Source: Acidimicrobiia bacterium (lineage in GTDB: Bacteria; Actinomycetota; Acidimicrobiia; UBA5794; JAOTWH01). Taken from it: a stretch of DNA of 5,634 bases. Where the stretch lies: assembly GCA_029863035.1 (NCBI GenBank), contig JAOTWH010000147.1, forward strand, positions 1 to 5,634. The letters run 5' to 3'. The translations under genes and the position numbers were made by a program. Positions within the stretch are counted from its first letter, which is position 1. Each line of letters opens with the position of its first letter. The notes under the pieces were generated by a model, which was not told the DNA's origin, ran no database searches, and worked only from the letters and a program-made list of their open reading frames with translations. Of this stretch, positions 1 through 5,634 are shown piece by piece.

Positions 1-1164
1 GGGGTTGCTCCTTCGGCCACCGTCGCCATCACCGAACGAGCCAAGGCGCTGCGTGCTGCGGGTGAGGACGTTATCGGATTCGGAGCGGGTGAGCCCGACT
101 TCCCGACGCCCGACCATATCGTGGCCGCAGCCCGAGAGGCAGCGGGGGACGCCGCCAACCATCGTTACACCCCAACCGCAGGACTTCCCGAGCTGCGCCA
201 GGCCATCGCTACCAAGACGCAGCGCGACTCCGGGTACATCATCGAGCCGTCACAGGTGTTGGTAACCAATGGCGGTAAACAGGCTGTCTACGAGGCCTGC
301 CTCACTCTGCTCGACCCGGGAGATGAGGTGCTATTGCTCGCTCCCTACTGGGTCAGTTATCCCGAGATCGTGAAGCTGGCAGACGCAGTCCCCGTTGAGG
401 TGTTCGCCGGGGATGAGCAAGGTTTTCTGGTGACCGTCGACCAACTCGAAGCCGCACGCACCGAACGCAGCAAGCTGTTGATCTTCGTTTCGCCTTCTAA
501 CCCGACCGGCGCGGTCTACAACCCGGACCAAGTAGCGGCCATCGGGCGGTGGGCCGCCGAGCAAGGCATCTGGGTGCTGACCGACGAGATCTACGAGCAC
601 CTCATATACGACGAGGCCGTCGCCAGGTCGCTGCCGGCGCTGGTGCCAGAGCTAGCAGAGCGATGCGTGGTCGTGAACGGGGTGGCGAAGAGCTACGCCA
701 TGACCGGATGGCGAGTGGGATGGATGATCGGCCCGGTAGAGGTGGTCAAGGCGGCAACCAAGCTGCAATCTCAGATGACGACGAACGTCGCCAACGTGTC
801 CCAGCGAGCAGCGATAGCGGCAGTGAGCGATGATCTGTCGGCGACGGAAGCCATGAGGAAGGCCTTCGACGTGAGACGACAGACCATGCACCGCATGCTC
901 AACGAGATCGATGGAGTGGACTGTGTGGAGCCAAACGGTGCCTTCTACGCGTTCCCCAACATGAACGGGTTGTTGGGAAGGCCGCTGGCTGGTCGCACTG
1001 CCGCCACAACGATGGAGTTGGCCGAGCTGGTTCTGGAAGAAGCCAAAGTGGCCTTCGTGCCGGGCGAGCCATTCGGCGCTCCCGGCTACGCCCGATTCTC
1101 ATACGCCCTGGGCGACGACGAACTAGTCGAGGGCTTGGGGAGACTCGCCGTTCTGGTCGGCTAA
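1..1164 (+). CDS. Aspartate aminotransferase-type (class I, subgroup Ib) PLP enzyme, 5' end cut by window
   Basis: This is a PLP-dependent transaminase, probably moving an amino group between aspartate/glutamate and 2-oxoacids in the cytosol. The frame is open from base 1 and no start is visible; 387 residues are present. Compared with the roughly 385-residue Thermus enzyme recalled from memory, about ten N-terminal residues are missing. Visible motifs, numbered from the first visible codon, are [10 protein letters not shown] near residue 30, GGKQ near 91-94 (its lysine is expected to touch the distal substrate carboxylate), SPSNPTG at 164-170, and TDEIYEH with the PLP-nitrogen Asp at 195 and Tyr at 198. 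[10 protein letters not shown] carries the Schiff-base Lys at 230 (bases 688-690), and ARFSYA carries the carboxylate-binding Arg at 365 (1093-1095). The catalytic set is complete. Substrate preference is not proven: related Ib enzymes also use prephenate, but the residue at the position that matters is Ala here. The gene converges on aroQ with overlapping stop codons. The family call is firm; the exact substrate is inference. Confidence 0.95.
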   Translation, partial: GVAPSATVAITERAKALRAAGEDVIGFGAGEPDFPTPDHIVAAAREAAGDAANHRYTPTAGLPELRQAIATKTQRDSGYIIEPSQVLVTNGGKQAVYEACLTLLDPGDEVLLLAPYWVSYPEIVKLADAVPVEVFAGDEQGFLVTVDQLEAARTERSKLLIFVSPSNPTGAVYNPDQVAAIGRWAAEQGIWVLTDEIYEHLIYDEAVARSLPALVPELAERCVVVNGVAKSYAMTGWRVGWMIGPVEVVKAATKLQSQMTTNVANVSQRAAIAAVSDDLSATEAMRKAFDVRRQTMHRMLNEIDGVDCVEPNGAFYAFPNMNGLLGRPLAGRTAATTMELAELVLEEAKVAFVPGEPFGAPGYARFSYALGDDELVEGLGRLAVLVG

Positions 1165-1598
1165 TCGACCAACTTTCTCAACTCGCGCAACGAAGAGCGG
1201 TAACCCTCGATGCCCTCGCCCATGAAGGTGGCGACGCACGCCGATCGGATCACAGACGTCTTGCGCCAGTCTTCGCGGGCATCGGTGTCGGAGATATGAA
1301 CCTCGATGGTGGGCAATCCAACCGAGGTGATGGCGTCGTGGAGCGCATATGAGTAATGGCCCAAAGCCCCGGGATTGATGACGATGCCGCTCGTGCCATC
1401 GGCTGCTGCCTCATGGATGCGATCGATCAGCTCGCCCTCGTGATTCGACTGGAAGGATCGCACCGCGATTCCGACCTCAGCGCCCCAGATGCGGCATTGC
1501 TCGTTGAGTTCTTCGAGGGTGGTGGTGCCATAGATCTCGGGTTCTCGTGTCCCCAACAGGTTGAGGTTGGGTCCATTGATCACCAGTGCGGTTCTCAT
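1161..1598 (-). CDS. aroQ: Type II 3-dehydroquinate dehydratase (shikimate pathway)
   Basis: The enzyme converts 3-dehydroquinate to 3-dehydroshikimate, the third step of the shikimate pathway to chorismate, as a cytosolic dodecamer in characterised relatives. At 145 residues it has the usual family length. Motifs in order are [11 protein letters not shown] (6-16); TREPEIYG with lid Arg18 and catalytic Tyr23; [10 protein letters not shown] (50-59); INPGA with Asn75; His81; HDA with Asp88; EVHIS with the general acid His101; and REDWRKTSV with Arg112. All catalytic residues are present. Odd points are HISD where HISN is usual, and Gly80 where Thr is usual before His81. The ATG at 1596-1598 is chosen because [11 protein letters not shown] matches the normal family N-terminus. 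No good Shine-Dalgarno precedes it, and the upstream ligase gene ends 9 bp away, so translation may be coupled. The stop codon overlaps that of the convergent aminotransferase. Confidence 0.97.
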   Translation of the reverse strand: MRTALVINGPNLNLLGTREPEIYGTTTLEELNEQCRIWGAEVGIAVRSFQSNHEGELIDRIHEAAADGTSGIVINPGALGHYSYALHDAITSVGLPTIEVHISDTDAREDWRKTSVIRSACVATFMGEGIEGYRSSLRELRKLVD

Positions 1599-1607
1599 GC
1601 CGACAGG

Positions 1608-2351
1608 CTATTCGGATGGAGCGAGATGGTCGGCTGCTAGCGAACGAGCCAGGGTCATGGTCTCCTCGTCGACGGCCGACGACTCCGCGTCGGTTAACCC
1701 GAGCGCAGCGATGACAGCCTCTACGACTTGGGTTTGCTCGACTGCACCGATCTCGTCTTCGATCGCACCGGCAGTCGCCGGATCCCACTCCAGGCTCAGG
1801 GCTTCGTAAACCGGAATCAGCACATCACGCACAGATGCGGAGTCGCCCACCACGATCACCCCACCGAGGTGGGCCGCCTTGCGAGCCAGGCGCTGCCCCA
1901 ACCCGGCCAGCTTGGTGACGCCGCGGGCGTTGACGGTGAACTCGCCTGGGCAGTATTCGCCGGCCACCTCGCCCACCCGAGCATCGACACCAAGATGCGC
2001 CAAAGCCACGGCGATGGCTCCTGCTATGTGGTCGAACCGTTCTTTGATGCCTTGCACCGGATCGTCCAAGGGCAGCGTCCACGACAGCGCGATGGTTGTG
2101 GGATGGAATACGGCGGCACGCCCGCCCGCGATGCGCTCCACGGCTTCGAAGTCGAGCGCTCGGGCCGCTGCCACCGCTTTGTCGTAGCCGGGTGTCACAA
2201 CGTCGTGGCGACCGAAGGCAACAACCCTGGCTGGCGTGTGAACGCGGACGGTCTCTCCCAACCGCCCCTCGGACACCCCGAGAAGCAAGGCGCGAGCGAT
2301 GGCCGTATCTAGCTCGGGCGGAGTGGCGTGATCATGTGTCAGCAGTTGCAT
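1608..2351 (-). CDS. Lipoate-protein ligase / octanoyltransferase family protein (BPL/LplA/LipB fold)
   Basis: The protein has 247 residues when started at the ATG at 2349-2351. It probably attaches lipoyl or octanoyl groups to the lysine of lipoyl domains (2-oxoacid dehydrogenase E2, GcvH). Supporting features are PELDTAIARALL (12-22), typical of the family's first helix; VVAFGRHD (43-50); RIAGGRAAVFH (73-83), corresponding to the family's RRxTGGxAVxH lipoyl-AMP binding segment; and VTKLAGLGQR (145-154), with Lys147 in the place of the conserved catalytic lysine of K-x-x-G-x-x-Q-R. Cys134 in EYCPGEF lies 13 residues before this lysine, roughly where LipM-type octanoyltransferases keep their catalytic cysteine, so ligase and transferase cannot be told apart by eye. 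The frame stays open upstream to 2891, but that stretch is antisense to the lipoprotein gene, looks like arginine/histidine-rich nonsense and has no family similarity. No clear Shine-Dalgarno is seen. It is probably the first gene of an operon with aroQ. The last ~45 residues are a family-atypical acidic tail of unclear role. Confidence 0.87.
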   Translation of the reverse strand: MQLLTHDHATPPELDTAIARALLLGVSEGRLGETVRVHTPARVVAFGRHDVVTPGYDKAVAAARALDFEAVERIAGGRAAVFHPTTIALSWTLPLDDPVQGIKERFDHIAGAIAVALAHLGVDARVGEVAGEYCPGEFTVNARGVTKLAGLGQRLARKAAHLGGVIVVGDSASVRDVLIPVYEALSLEWDPATAGAIEDEIGAVEQTQVVEAVIAALGLTDAESSAVDEETMTLARSLAADHLAPSE

Positions 2352-2387
2352 GTCCAGATGATGGCATGCGCTACCTTGTTGTTCGCC

Positions 2388-3068
2388 ATGCGCCACTCGC
2401 TGTGGTTCGCAGCCATGCTCGTTGTGACAATCGCGTGCGCCGACGCGCCTTTGAGCCGCGTGGGGGATATCTCGGAGGACATCATCCACGACGACGCGGA
2501 GGTGACCGTGGTGGCGGGAGAAGAAGAGATCCTGGTCGAGCCGGATTCGCCTTATGGCCGCGCCGGCGACCTCACCTGGAGCAACGACGACATCGAGGGG
2601 ATCACGTCTGGCGACACGGCTGCTGTGCTGACCGCAGTGTGGGACCGCGGTGGGGGCGCATCGAGTGGTTTCATTCAGGCAGCTCGCAGCGAGATCGCGG
2701 TGTCTTTGCCCCAGGTCGGGTTCCCGTCGGTGGTGCCAAGCGCGGTGCGTTACGTGTCGAGTCAGCTGGTGTTCGATACCAGTTCGGGCCTGCTCGACGC
2801 AGCCACCTCGGCTGCCTTCGGATTGTGGAGCGAGACCCCTTACTCGGTGGCTCGTGAAGCCGGCCAGCAAGCGGTTTTGCGGGTGGGCCAAGGTGTCGAC
2901 GAGGGCGTCGCGGACAACAACATCTCGGTCGAAGAGGTACCGGAGGGCATAAGCCTGAGATGGCAGGAGCGGCCCTACAGCTACGAGTTGTTCTGTCGGG
3001 TCTCGATCGAGGCCCAGGTGTGTTTGGAAGTGGCGGGTTCGTTGCGGCCGCTCGCTCAGCTGGGCTAG
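2388..3068 (+). CDS. Predicted secreted lipoprotein of unknown function
   Basis: I do not recognise the family. Started at the ATG at 2388 it has 226 residues: MRHS (positive N-terminus), a hydrophobic stretch LWFAAMLVVTIA, then Cys17 in VTIAC-AD, which fits the loose PROSITE-type lipobox although Thr at -3 is not ideal. The mature part begins acidic (about residues 27-55, rich in Asp/Glu) and continues as a mixed domain with Gly/Ser/Val-rich segments, including GFPSVVPSAVRYVSSQLVFD (111-130) and SAAFGLWSETPYS (141-153). Near the C-terminus Cys203 and Cys212 could form a disulfide outside the membrane. The frame is open from an ATG at 2328, but that start would overlap the divergent ligase gene and put 20 extra residues before the signal peptide, so 2388 is preferred. 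No convincing ribosome binding site precedes 2388. It lies 44 bp upstream of, and in the same direction as, the ABC exporter. It is likely a real gene because of its length, signal peptide and good coding character; the role is unknown. Confidence 0.78.
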   Translation: MRHSLWFAAMLVVTIACADAPLSRVGDISEDIIHDDAEVTVVAGEEEILVEPDSPYGRAGDLTWSNDDIEGITSGDTAAVLTAVWDRGGGASSGFIQAARSEIAVSLPQVGFPSVVPSAVRYVSSQLVFDTSSGLLDAATSAAFGLWSETPYSVAREAGQQAVLRVGQGVDEGVADNNISVEEVPEGISLRWQERPYSYELFCRVSIEAQVCLEVAGSLRPLAQLG

Positions 3069-3100
3069 GGGTTGGCGAAAGCTCGGTAGGTTGAGGCCAC

Positions 3101-3108
3101 AAGGAGAT
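3101..3108 (+). promoter_or_regulatory. Shine-Dalgarno site of the ABC transporter gene
   Basis: AAGGAGAT is a near-ideal anti-16S match. Its GGAG core ends 6 bases before the GTG at 3113. It decides the start: no ATG in this frame nearby has comparable signals, and the following MFHSGGWW protein start resembles the N-terminus of actinobacterial transporters of this type. Confidence 0.8.
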
Positions 3109-3112
3109 CAAC

Positions 3113-5020
3113 GTGTTTCATTCCGGAGGGTGGTGGTCGTACATCCAGTACGACGAGGAGCAGGACCGTCCCCAAGTGGACGGTGCGCTGCTACGCCGCG
3201 TTGTCCAATATGCCAAGCCTTACCGGCTCAAACTGGCGATCGTATTGGGCACCATCCTGGTCATCTCGGTGCTCGCGCTTTTCCCGCCCCTGCTCATCCG
3301 AGATCTGATCGATACCGCCATACCCGATAAGAACATCGGCCGCGTCACCTGGCTTGGTCTGGGCATGATCGCGGTTCCGCTCGTCAACGGTGCCATTGGG
3401 GTGCTGCAGCGCTGGGCCTCGGCAGCGGTCGGCGAGGGGATCATTCTGGACCTTCGCAAGCAACTGTTCGCCCATTTACAACGCATGCCGCTCGCCTTCT
3501 TCACCGGCACCAAGACCGGTGAGCTGATGTCCCGTCTCAACAACGATGTCGTCGGCGCCCAGCAGGCGATCACAGGCACGTTCGTGACTATCGCGGCGAA
3601 CGTGGTGTCGGTCACAGCCACTCTCATCATCATGTTCGGCATCGAGTGGCGCTTGACGCTGTTGGCGATCACCGTTCTCCCACTGTTCATTATCCCGTCA
3701 CGCCGGGTAGGCAAGGTGCTGAGGCGCCTATCGCGCCAGTCGATGGATCGCACGGCCGCGATGTCCGCCACGCTCAACGAGACCCTCAACGTAAGCGGAG
3801 CGTTGCTGGTGAAGCTGTTCGGTCGCGCCGACAGCGAGGACGAGCGCTTCGGCGTGCAAGCCACCGACGTCGCCGAGATCGGCATTCGACGGGCGTTGGT
3901 GGGGCGTTGGTTCTTCATGGCGCTCGGTTTGGTCAGCGCCATCGGCACCGCGCTGGTGTTCTGGGTAGGCGCCAGGATGGTCATCAACGACAGCCTCACC
4001 GTTGGCAGCATCGTTGCGCTCAGTGCATATCTCACTGCCCTGTACGGCCCGCTGTCGGCCCTCTCCAACGCTCGGGTTGAGTTCGCAACGTCCCTCGTTT
4101 CGTTCGAGCGGGTGTTCGAACTCATTGACCTACCTCAGGAGATAGCCGAGCCAGAGGCTCCCGTCGAGCTATCACCGGTGGTGGGCGAGGTGACGTTCGA
4201 GAACGTTTCGTTCACGTACCAGTCGGACTCGCCGACCCTCGAGTCTGTAAGGCGGTTCTCGTGGCACTCGTCCGGTGATCTGCCAGACATCGAACAGGAG
4301 GATCAGCCCGAGCAGCGGCGCCTGGCGTTGCAGAACCTGTCCTTCTCTGCTTCGGCTGGTCAGCTCACAGCTTTGGTTGGTCCCAGTGGCGCAGGCAAGA
4401 CCACCACCACCTATCTCGTGCCCCGTCTCTACGACGTCACCGAAGGACGAGTGCTCATCGATGGCCACGACGTGCGCGATATCGGCTTCGAAACCCTGTC
4501 GCGTTCTATTGGGGTGGTGACCCAAGAGGCATATCTGCTCCACGACACCATCGCAGCCAACCTGCGCTACGCCAGGCCCGACGCCACCGTGGGCGAGCTA
4601 GAGGCGGCGTGCCGAGCTGCCAACATCCACGACTTCATCGCAGGTCTCGCCAACGGCTACGACACGGTGGTGGGCGAGCGGGGTTACCGGCTCTCGGGCG
4701 GAGAAAAGCAGCGGGTGGCCATAGCTCGAGTGATCTTGAAGGACCCGCGCATCCTCATCCTCGACGAAGCGACATCCCATCTCGATGCTCGCTCCGAGGC
4801 CCTCATCCAGCAGGCCTTGGAACACCTCATGGAGAGCCGCACTTCGCTGGTGATCGCGCACCGCCTGTCGACCATCTTGGCCGCCGATCAGATCCTCGTG
4901 ATGGATCAAGGGCGAGTAGTGGAAACCGGCACCCACCGAGAGCTGATCGACCACGAAGGGCTCTACGCAACGCTCTATCGGACGCAGTTCGAGTCCTCCG
5001 CGGTGTCTCACAACCCGTAA
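3113..5020 (+). CDS. ABC exporter half-transporter, fused transmembrane and ATPase domains
   Basis: A 635-residue type IV (MsbA/Sav1866-like) exporter half-molecule. It would dimerise in the cytoplasmic membrane and use ATP to move an unidentified hydrophobic substrate, drug or lipid outward. The start is GTG with a strong ribosome binding site. Six membrane segments are visible at roughly 39-62, 78-100, 155-176, 178-196, 262-284 and 292-315. The ATPase domain follows: A-loop Tyr369, Walker A GPSGAGKT (423-430), Q-loop Gln471, signature LSGGEKQ (527-533), Walker B ILILDE (547-552) with catalytic Glu552, D-loop SHLD (555-558) and switch His583 in IAHRLST. All catalytic residues are intact, so a homodimer would have two working sites. 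Between the A-loop and Walker A lie about 35 extra polar residues (371-404) compared with standard exporters; I recall similar stretches in actinobacterial relatives. A rare TTA leucine codon sits at 3476-3478. Substrate cannot be told from sequence. A possible partner is the lipoprotein 44 bp upstream. Confidence 0.95.
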   Translation: MFHSGGWWSYIQYDEEQDRPQVDGALLRRVVQYAKPYRLKLAIVLGTILVISVLALFPPLLIRDLIDTAIPDKNIGRVTWLGLGMIAVPLVNGAIGVLQRWASAAVGEGIILDLRKQLFAHLQRMPLAFFTGTKTGELMSRLNNDVVGAQQAITGTFVTIAANVVSVTATLIIMFGIEWRLTLLAITVLPLFIIPSRRVGKVLRRLSRQSMDRTAAMSATLNETLNVSGALLVKLFGRADSEDERFGVQATDVAEIGIRRALVGRWFFMALGLVSAIGTALVFWVGARMVINDSLTVGSIVALSAYLTALYGPLSALSNARVEFATSLVSFERVFELIDLPQEIAEPEAPVELSPVVGEVTFENVSFTYQSDSPTLESVRRFSWHSSGDLPDIEQEDQPEQRRLALQNLSFSASAGQLTALVGPSGAGKTTTTYLVPRLYDVTEGRVLIDGHDVRDIGFETLSRSIGVVTQEAYLLHDTIAANLRYARPDATVGELEAACRAANIHDFIAGLANGYDTVVGERGYRLSGGEKQRVAIARVILKDPRILILDEATSHLDARSEALIQQALEHLMESRTSLVIAHRLSTILAADQILVMDQGRVVETGTHRELIDHEGLYATLYRTQFESSAVSHNP

Positions 5021-5078
5021 TCCTCCTTAACAATCTCCGAACAGTGGGGTGCGATGGTGATGGTGCACGGATAGAGAC

Positions 5079-5084
5079 AAGGAG
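5079..5084 (+). promoter_or_regulatory. Shine-Dalgarno site of the terminal exported protein gene
   Basis: AAGGAG lies 7 bases before the ATG at 5092. It fixes the start of a reading frame that runs off the window and supports its being a real gene. It is as strong as the site before the ABC transporter, whereas the leftward genes lack such sites. Confidence 0.8.
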
Positions 5085-5091
5085 AAACGCA

Positions 5092-5634
5092 ATGCGACAG
5101 ACCATCAAGACCGGCTTCATAGTGCTGGTGGTGGCAGCCCTCACCATGACGGGTTTTGCCCTCGCCCAAGAAGGCACAGACGACACAGCCGAGTCCCCAA
5201 CCGCAACCATCGACTTCGCAGATCGCATCAGAGAGCAGCTGCAGGGTCTGGTAGACGAAGGAGTCCTCGACTCCGGGCAGGCAGACGCCGTCGCCGAGAC
5301 CTTCGCAGAGTTCCAGCAGGAGCGTCAAGCAGCCCGCCAGGAGCGCTTCGAGCAGAAGCAAGCCAACCGCCAAGCGGTGCTCGATCTGCTCGGGTTGACC
5401 AGAGAGGAACTCCATGAGGCGTTCCAGAACGACCAGAGCTTGGCCGACGTGGCTGGCGAACAGACGGGTGATGTGATCGCACTCATCGTGAGCCAGATGC
5501 AGGACAAGATCGCTTCAGCGGTCGAGAACGGCAGGCTGACTCAGGAAGAGGCCGACGAGAAGCTGGCCACCCTAGAGGCCGATGTCACCGAGAAGGTGAA
5601 CACGCCTCCCAGCGAGCGTGAAGGCTATGAACAT
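5092..5634 (+). CDS. Exported Gln/Glu/Arg-rich helical repeat protein, 3' end cut by window
   Basis: The reading frame is open from the ATG at 5092 to the last base (181 residues seen, no stop). It begins with a classical signal peptide: MRQTIK, a hydrophobic core (about 8-22) and a signal peptidase I site ALA-QE with cleavage expected after Ala25. No lipobox cysteine is seen. The mature part is almost wholly helical and rich in Gln, Glu, Arg, Asp and Ala. Residues 73-95 form a charged Q/E/R stretch likely to be coiled coil. LDLLGLTREELHEAF (97-111) with SLADVAGEQTGDV (116-128) resembles short helical modules I recall from actinobacterial exported proteins. A motif with the pattern V-acid-x-G-x-L...AD occurs twice, at residues 50-71 and 140-161. 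No enzyme motif is visible, so a structural or protein-binding role outside the membrane is the most that can be inferred. It follows the ABC exporter by 71 bp; an own promoter is plausible but not proven. Confidence 0.85.
   Translation, partial: MRQTIKTGFIVLVVAALTMTGFALAQEGTDDTAESPTATIDFADRIREQLQGLVDEGVLDSGQADAVAETFAEFQQERQAARQERFEQKQANRQAVLDLLGLTREELHEAFQNDQSLADVAGEQTGDVIALIVSQMQDKIASAVENGRLTQEEADEKLATLEADVTEKVNTPPSEREGYEH
5239..5304 (+). repeat. Internal protein repeat, copy 1 (residues 50-71 of the exported protein)
   Basis: This encodes LQGLVDEGVLDSGQADAV followed by four more residues. It aligns without gaps to copy 2, exactly 90 residues later, sharing Val, Gly, Leu, Ala, Asp and Thr at matching places with similar acidic and hydrophobic residues elsewhere. 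The repeat is at protein level and diverged in DNA, suggesting an old duplication or two related helical hairpins. Confidence 0.55.
5509..5574 (+). repeat. Internal protein repeat, copy 2 (residues 140-161 of the exported protein)
   Basis: This encodes IASAVENGRLTQEEADEK followed by four more residues, aligning to copy 1. The G-x-L-(T/D)-x-x-x-AD core looks like a turn between two helices. Further copies may lie beyond the window end. Confidence 0.55.

Noticed and set aside
1728..2312. 194-residue plus-strand frame opposite the ligase
   Set aside because: Antisense shadow rich in His/Gly/Arg; the opposite strand holds recognisable ligase motifs.
2328..2387. Earlier ATG for the lipoprotein gene
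   Set aside because: It would overlap the ligase coding region and add 20 residues before the signal peptide; no ribosome binding site supports it.
2096..2857. 253-residue plus-strand frame overlapping the ligase and lipoprotein genes
   Set aside because: Very arginine-rich out-of-frame translation crossing the divergent gap; the lipoprotein frame has a signal peptide and normal composition instead.
2352..2891. Upstream extension of the ligase reading frame on the minus strand
   Set aside because: It is antisense to the lipoprotein gene, has an Arg/His-rich composition and no family similarity, while MQLLTHDH starts the family-like region.
3087..3092. TAGGTT as a -10 box for the exporter
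   Set aside because: It fits TANNNT, but no -35 element is at a normal distance and such a loose match is expected by chance; read-through from the lipoprotein gene is equally likely.
3220..4125. 301-residue open frame on the minus strand inside the ABC transporter gene
   Set aside because: It is a GC-rich antisense shadow, Ser/Thr/Arg/Met-rich with no domains or start signals, opposite a clearly conserved gene.
4176..4678. A 14-base direct repeat (at 4176-4189 and 4665-4678)
   Set aside because: Both copies encode VVGE within conserved ATPase-domain positions; coincidence of codon choice, not a mobile or regulatory repeat.
5021..5091. Promoter or terminator between the exporter and the exported protein
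   Set aside because: TTAACA at 5027-5032 resembles a -35 box but no -10 box follows at 16-18 bp, and no stem-loop with a T-run is visible.

Overview
The window looks like ordinary chromosomal DNA from a GC-rich bacterium, most likely an actinobacterium. The evidence is the GC-rich third codon positions, the Val/Ala/Arg-rich proteins and a type II dehydroquinase. The ABC half-transporter fusion also carries an extra stretch between its A-loop and Walker A, a form I associate with actinobacteria. A deep-branching lineage such as Acidimicrobiia is possible, but that is only a guess. I see no rRNA, tRNA, CRISPR array, insertion sequence, phage gene or attachment site.

Layout, left to right. (1) Positions 1-1164, plus strand: a class I aminotransferase of the aspartate aminotransferase Ib type, missing about ten N-terminal residues. 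(2) Positions 1161-1598, minus strand: aroQ, type II 3-dehydroquinate dehydratase, converging on the aminotransferase so that the two stop codons overlap in the four bases CTAA. (3) Positions 1608-2351, minus strand: a lipoate-protein ligase/octanoyltransferase-family protein that ends only 9 bp before the aroQ start, so the two probably form an operon. (4) Positions 2388-3068, plus strand: an unrecognised predicted lipoprotein, divergent from the ligase with only 36 bp between start codons. (5) Positions 3113-5020, plus strand: a complete ABC exporter half-transporter (membrane domain plus ATPase) with a GTG start and a strong ribosome binding site. (6) Positions 5092-5634 and beyond, plus strand: an exported, Gln/Glu/Arg-rich helical protein cut by the window end, with a twofold internal repeat.

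The first three genes serve core metabolism: amino-group transfer, the shikimate pathway and lipoyl cofactor attachment. The last three are cell-envelope genes in one direction, and the lipoprotein and transporter (44 bp apart) may be co-transcribed. No gene is obviously broken or transferred. I do not see an undescribed multi-gene system here. The points most worth checking are a cysteine in the ligase near its catalytic lysine, substitutions in normally conserved AroQ motifs, an Ala at a substrate-specificity position of the aminotransferase, the very short divergent gap, and the repeat protein at the right edge.
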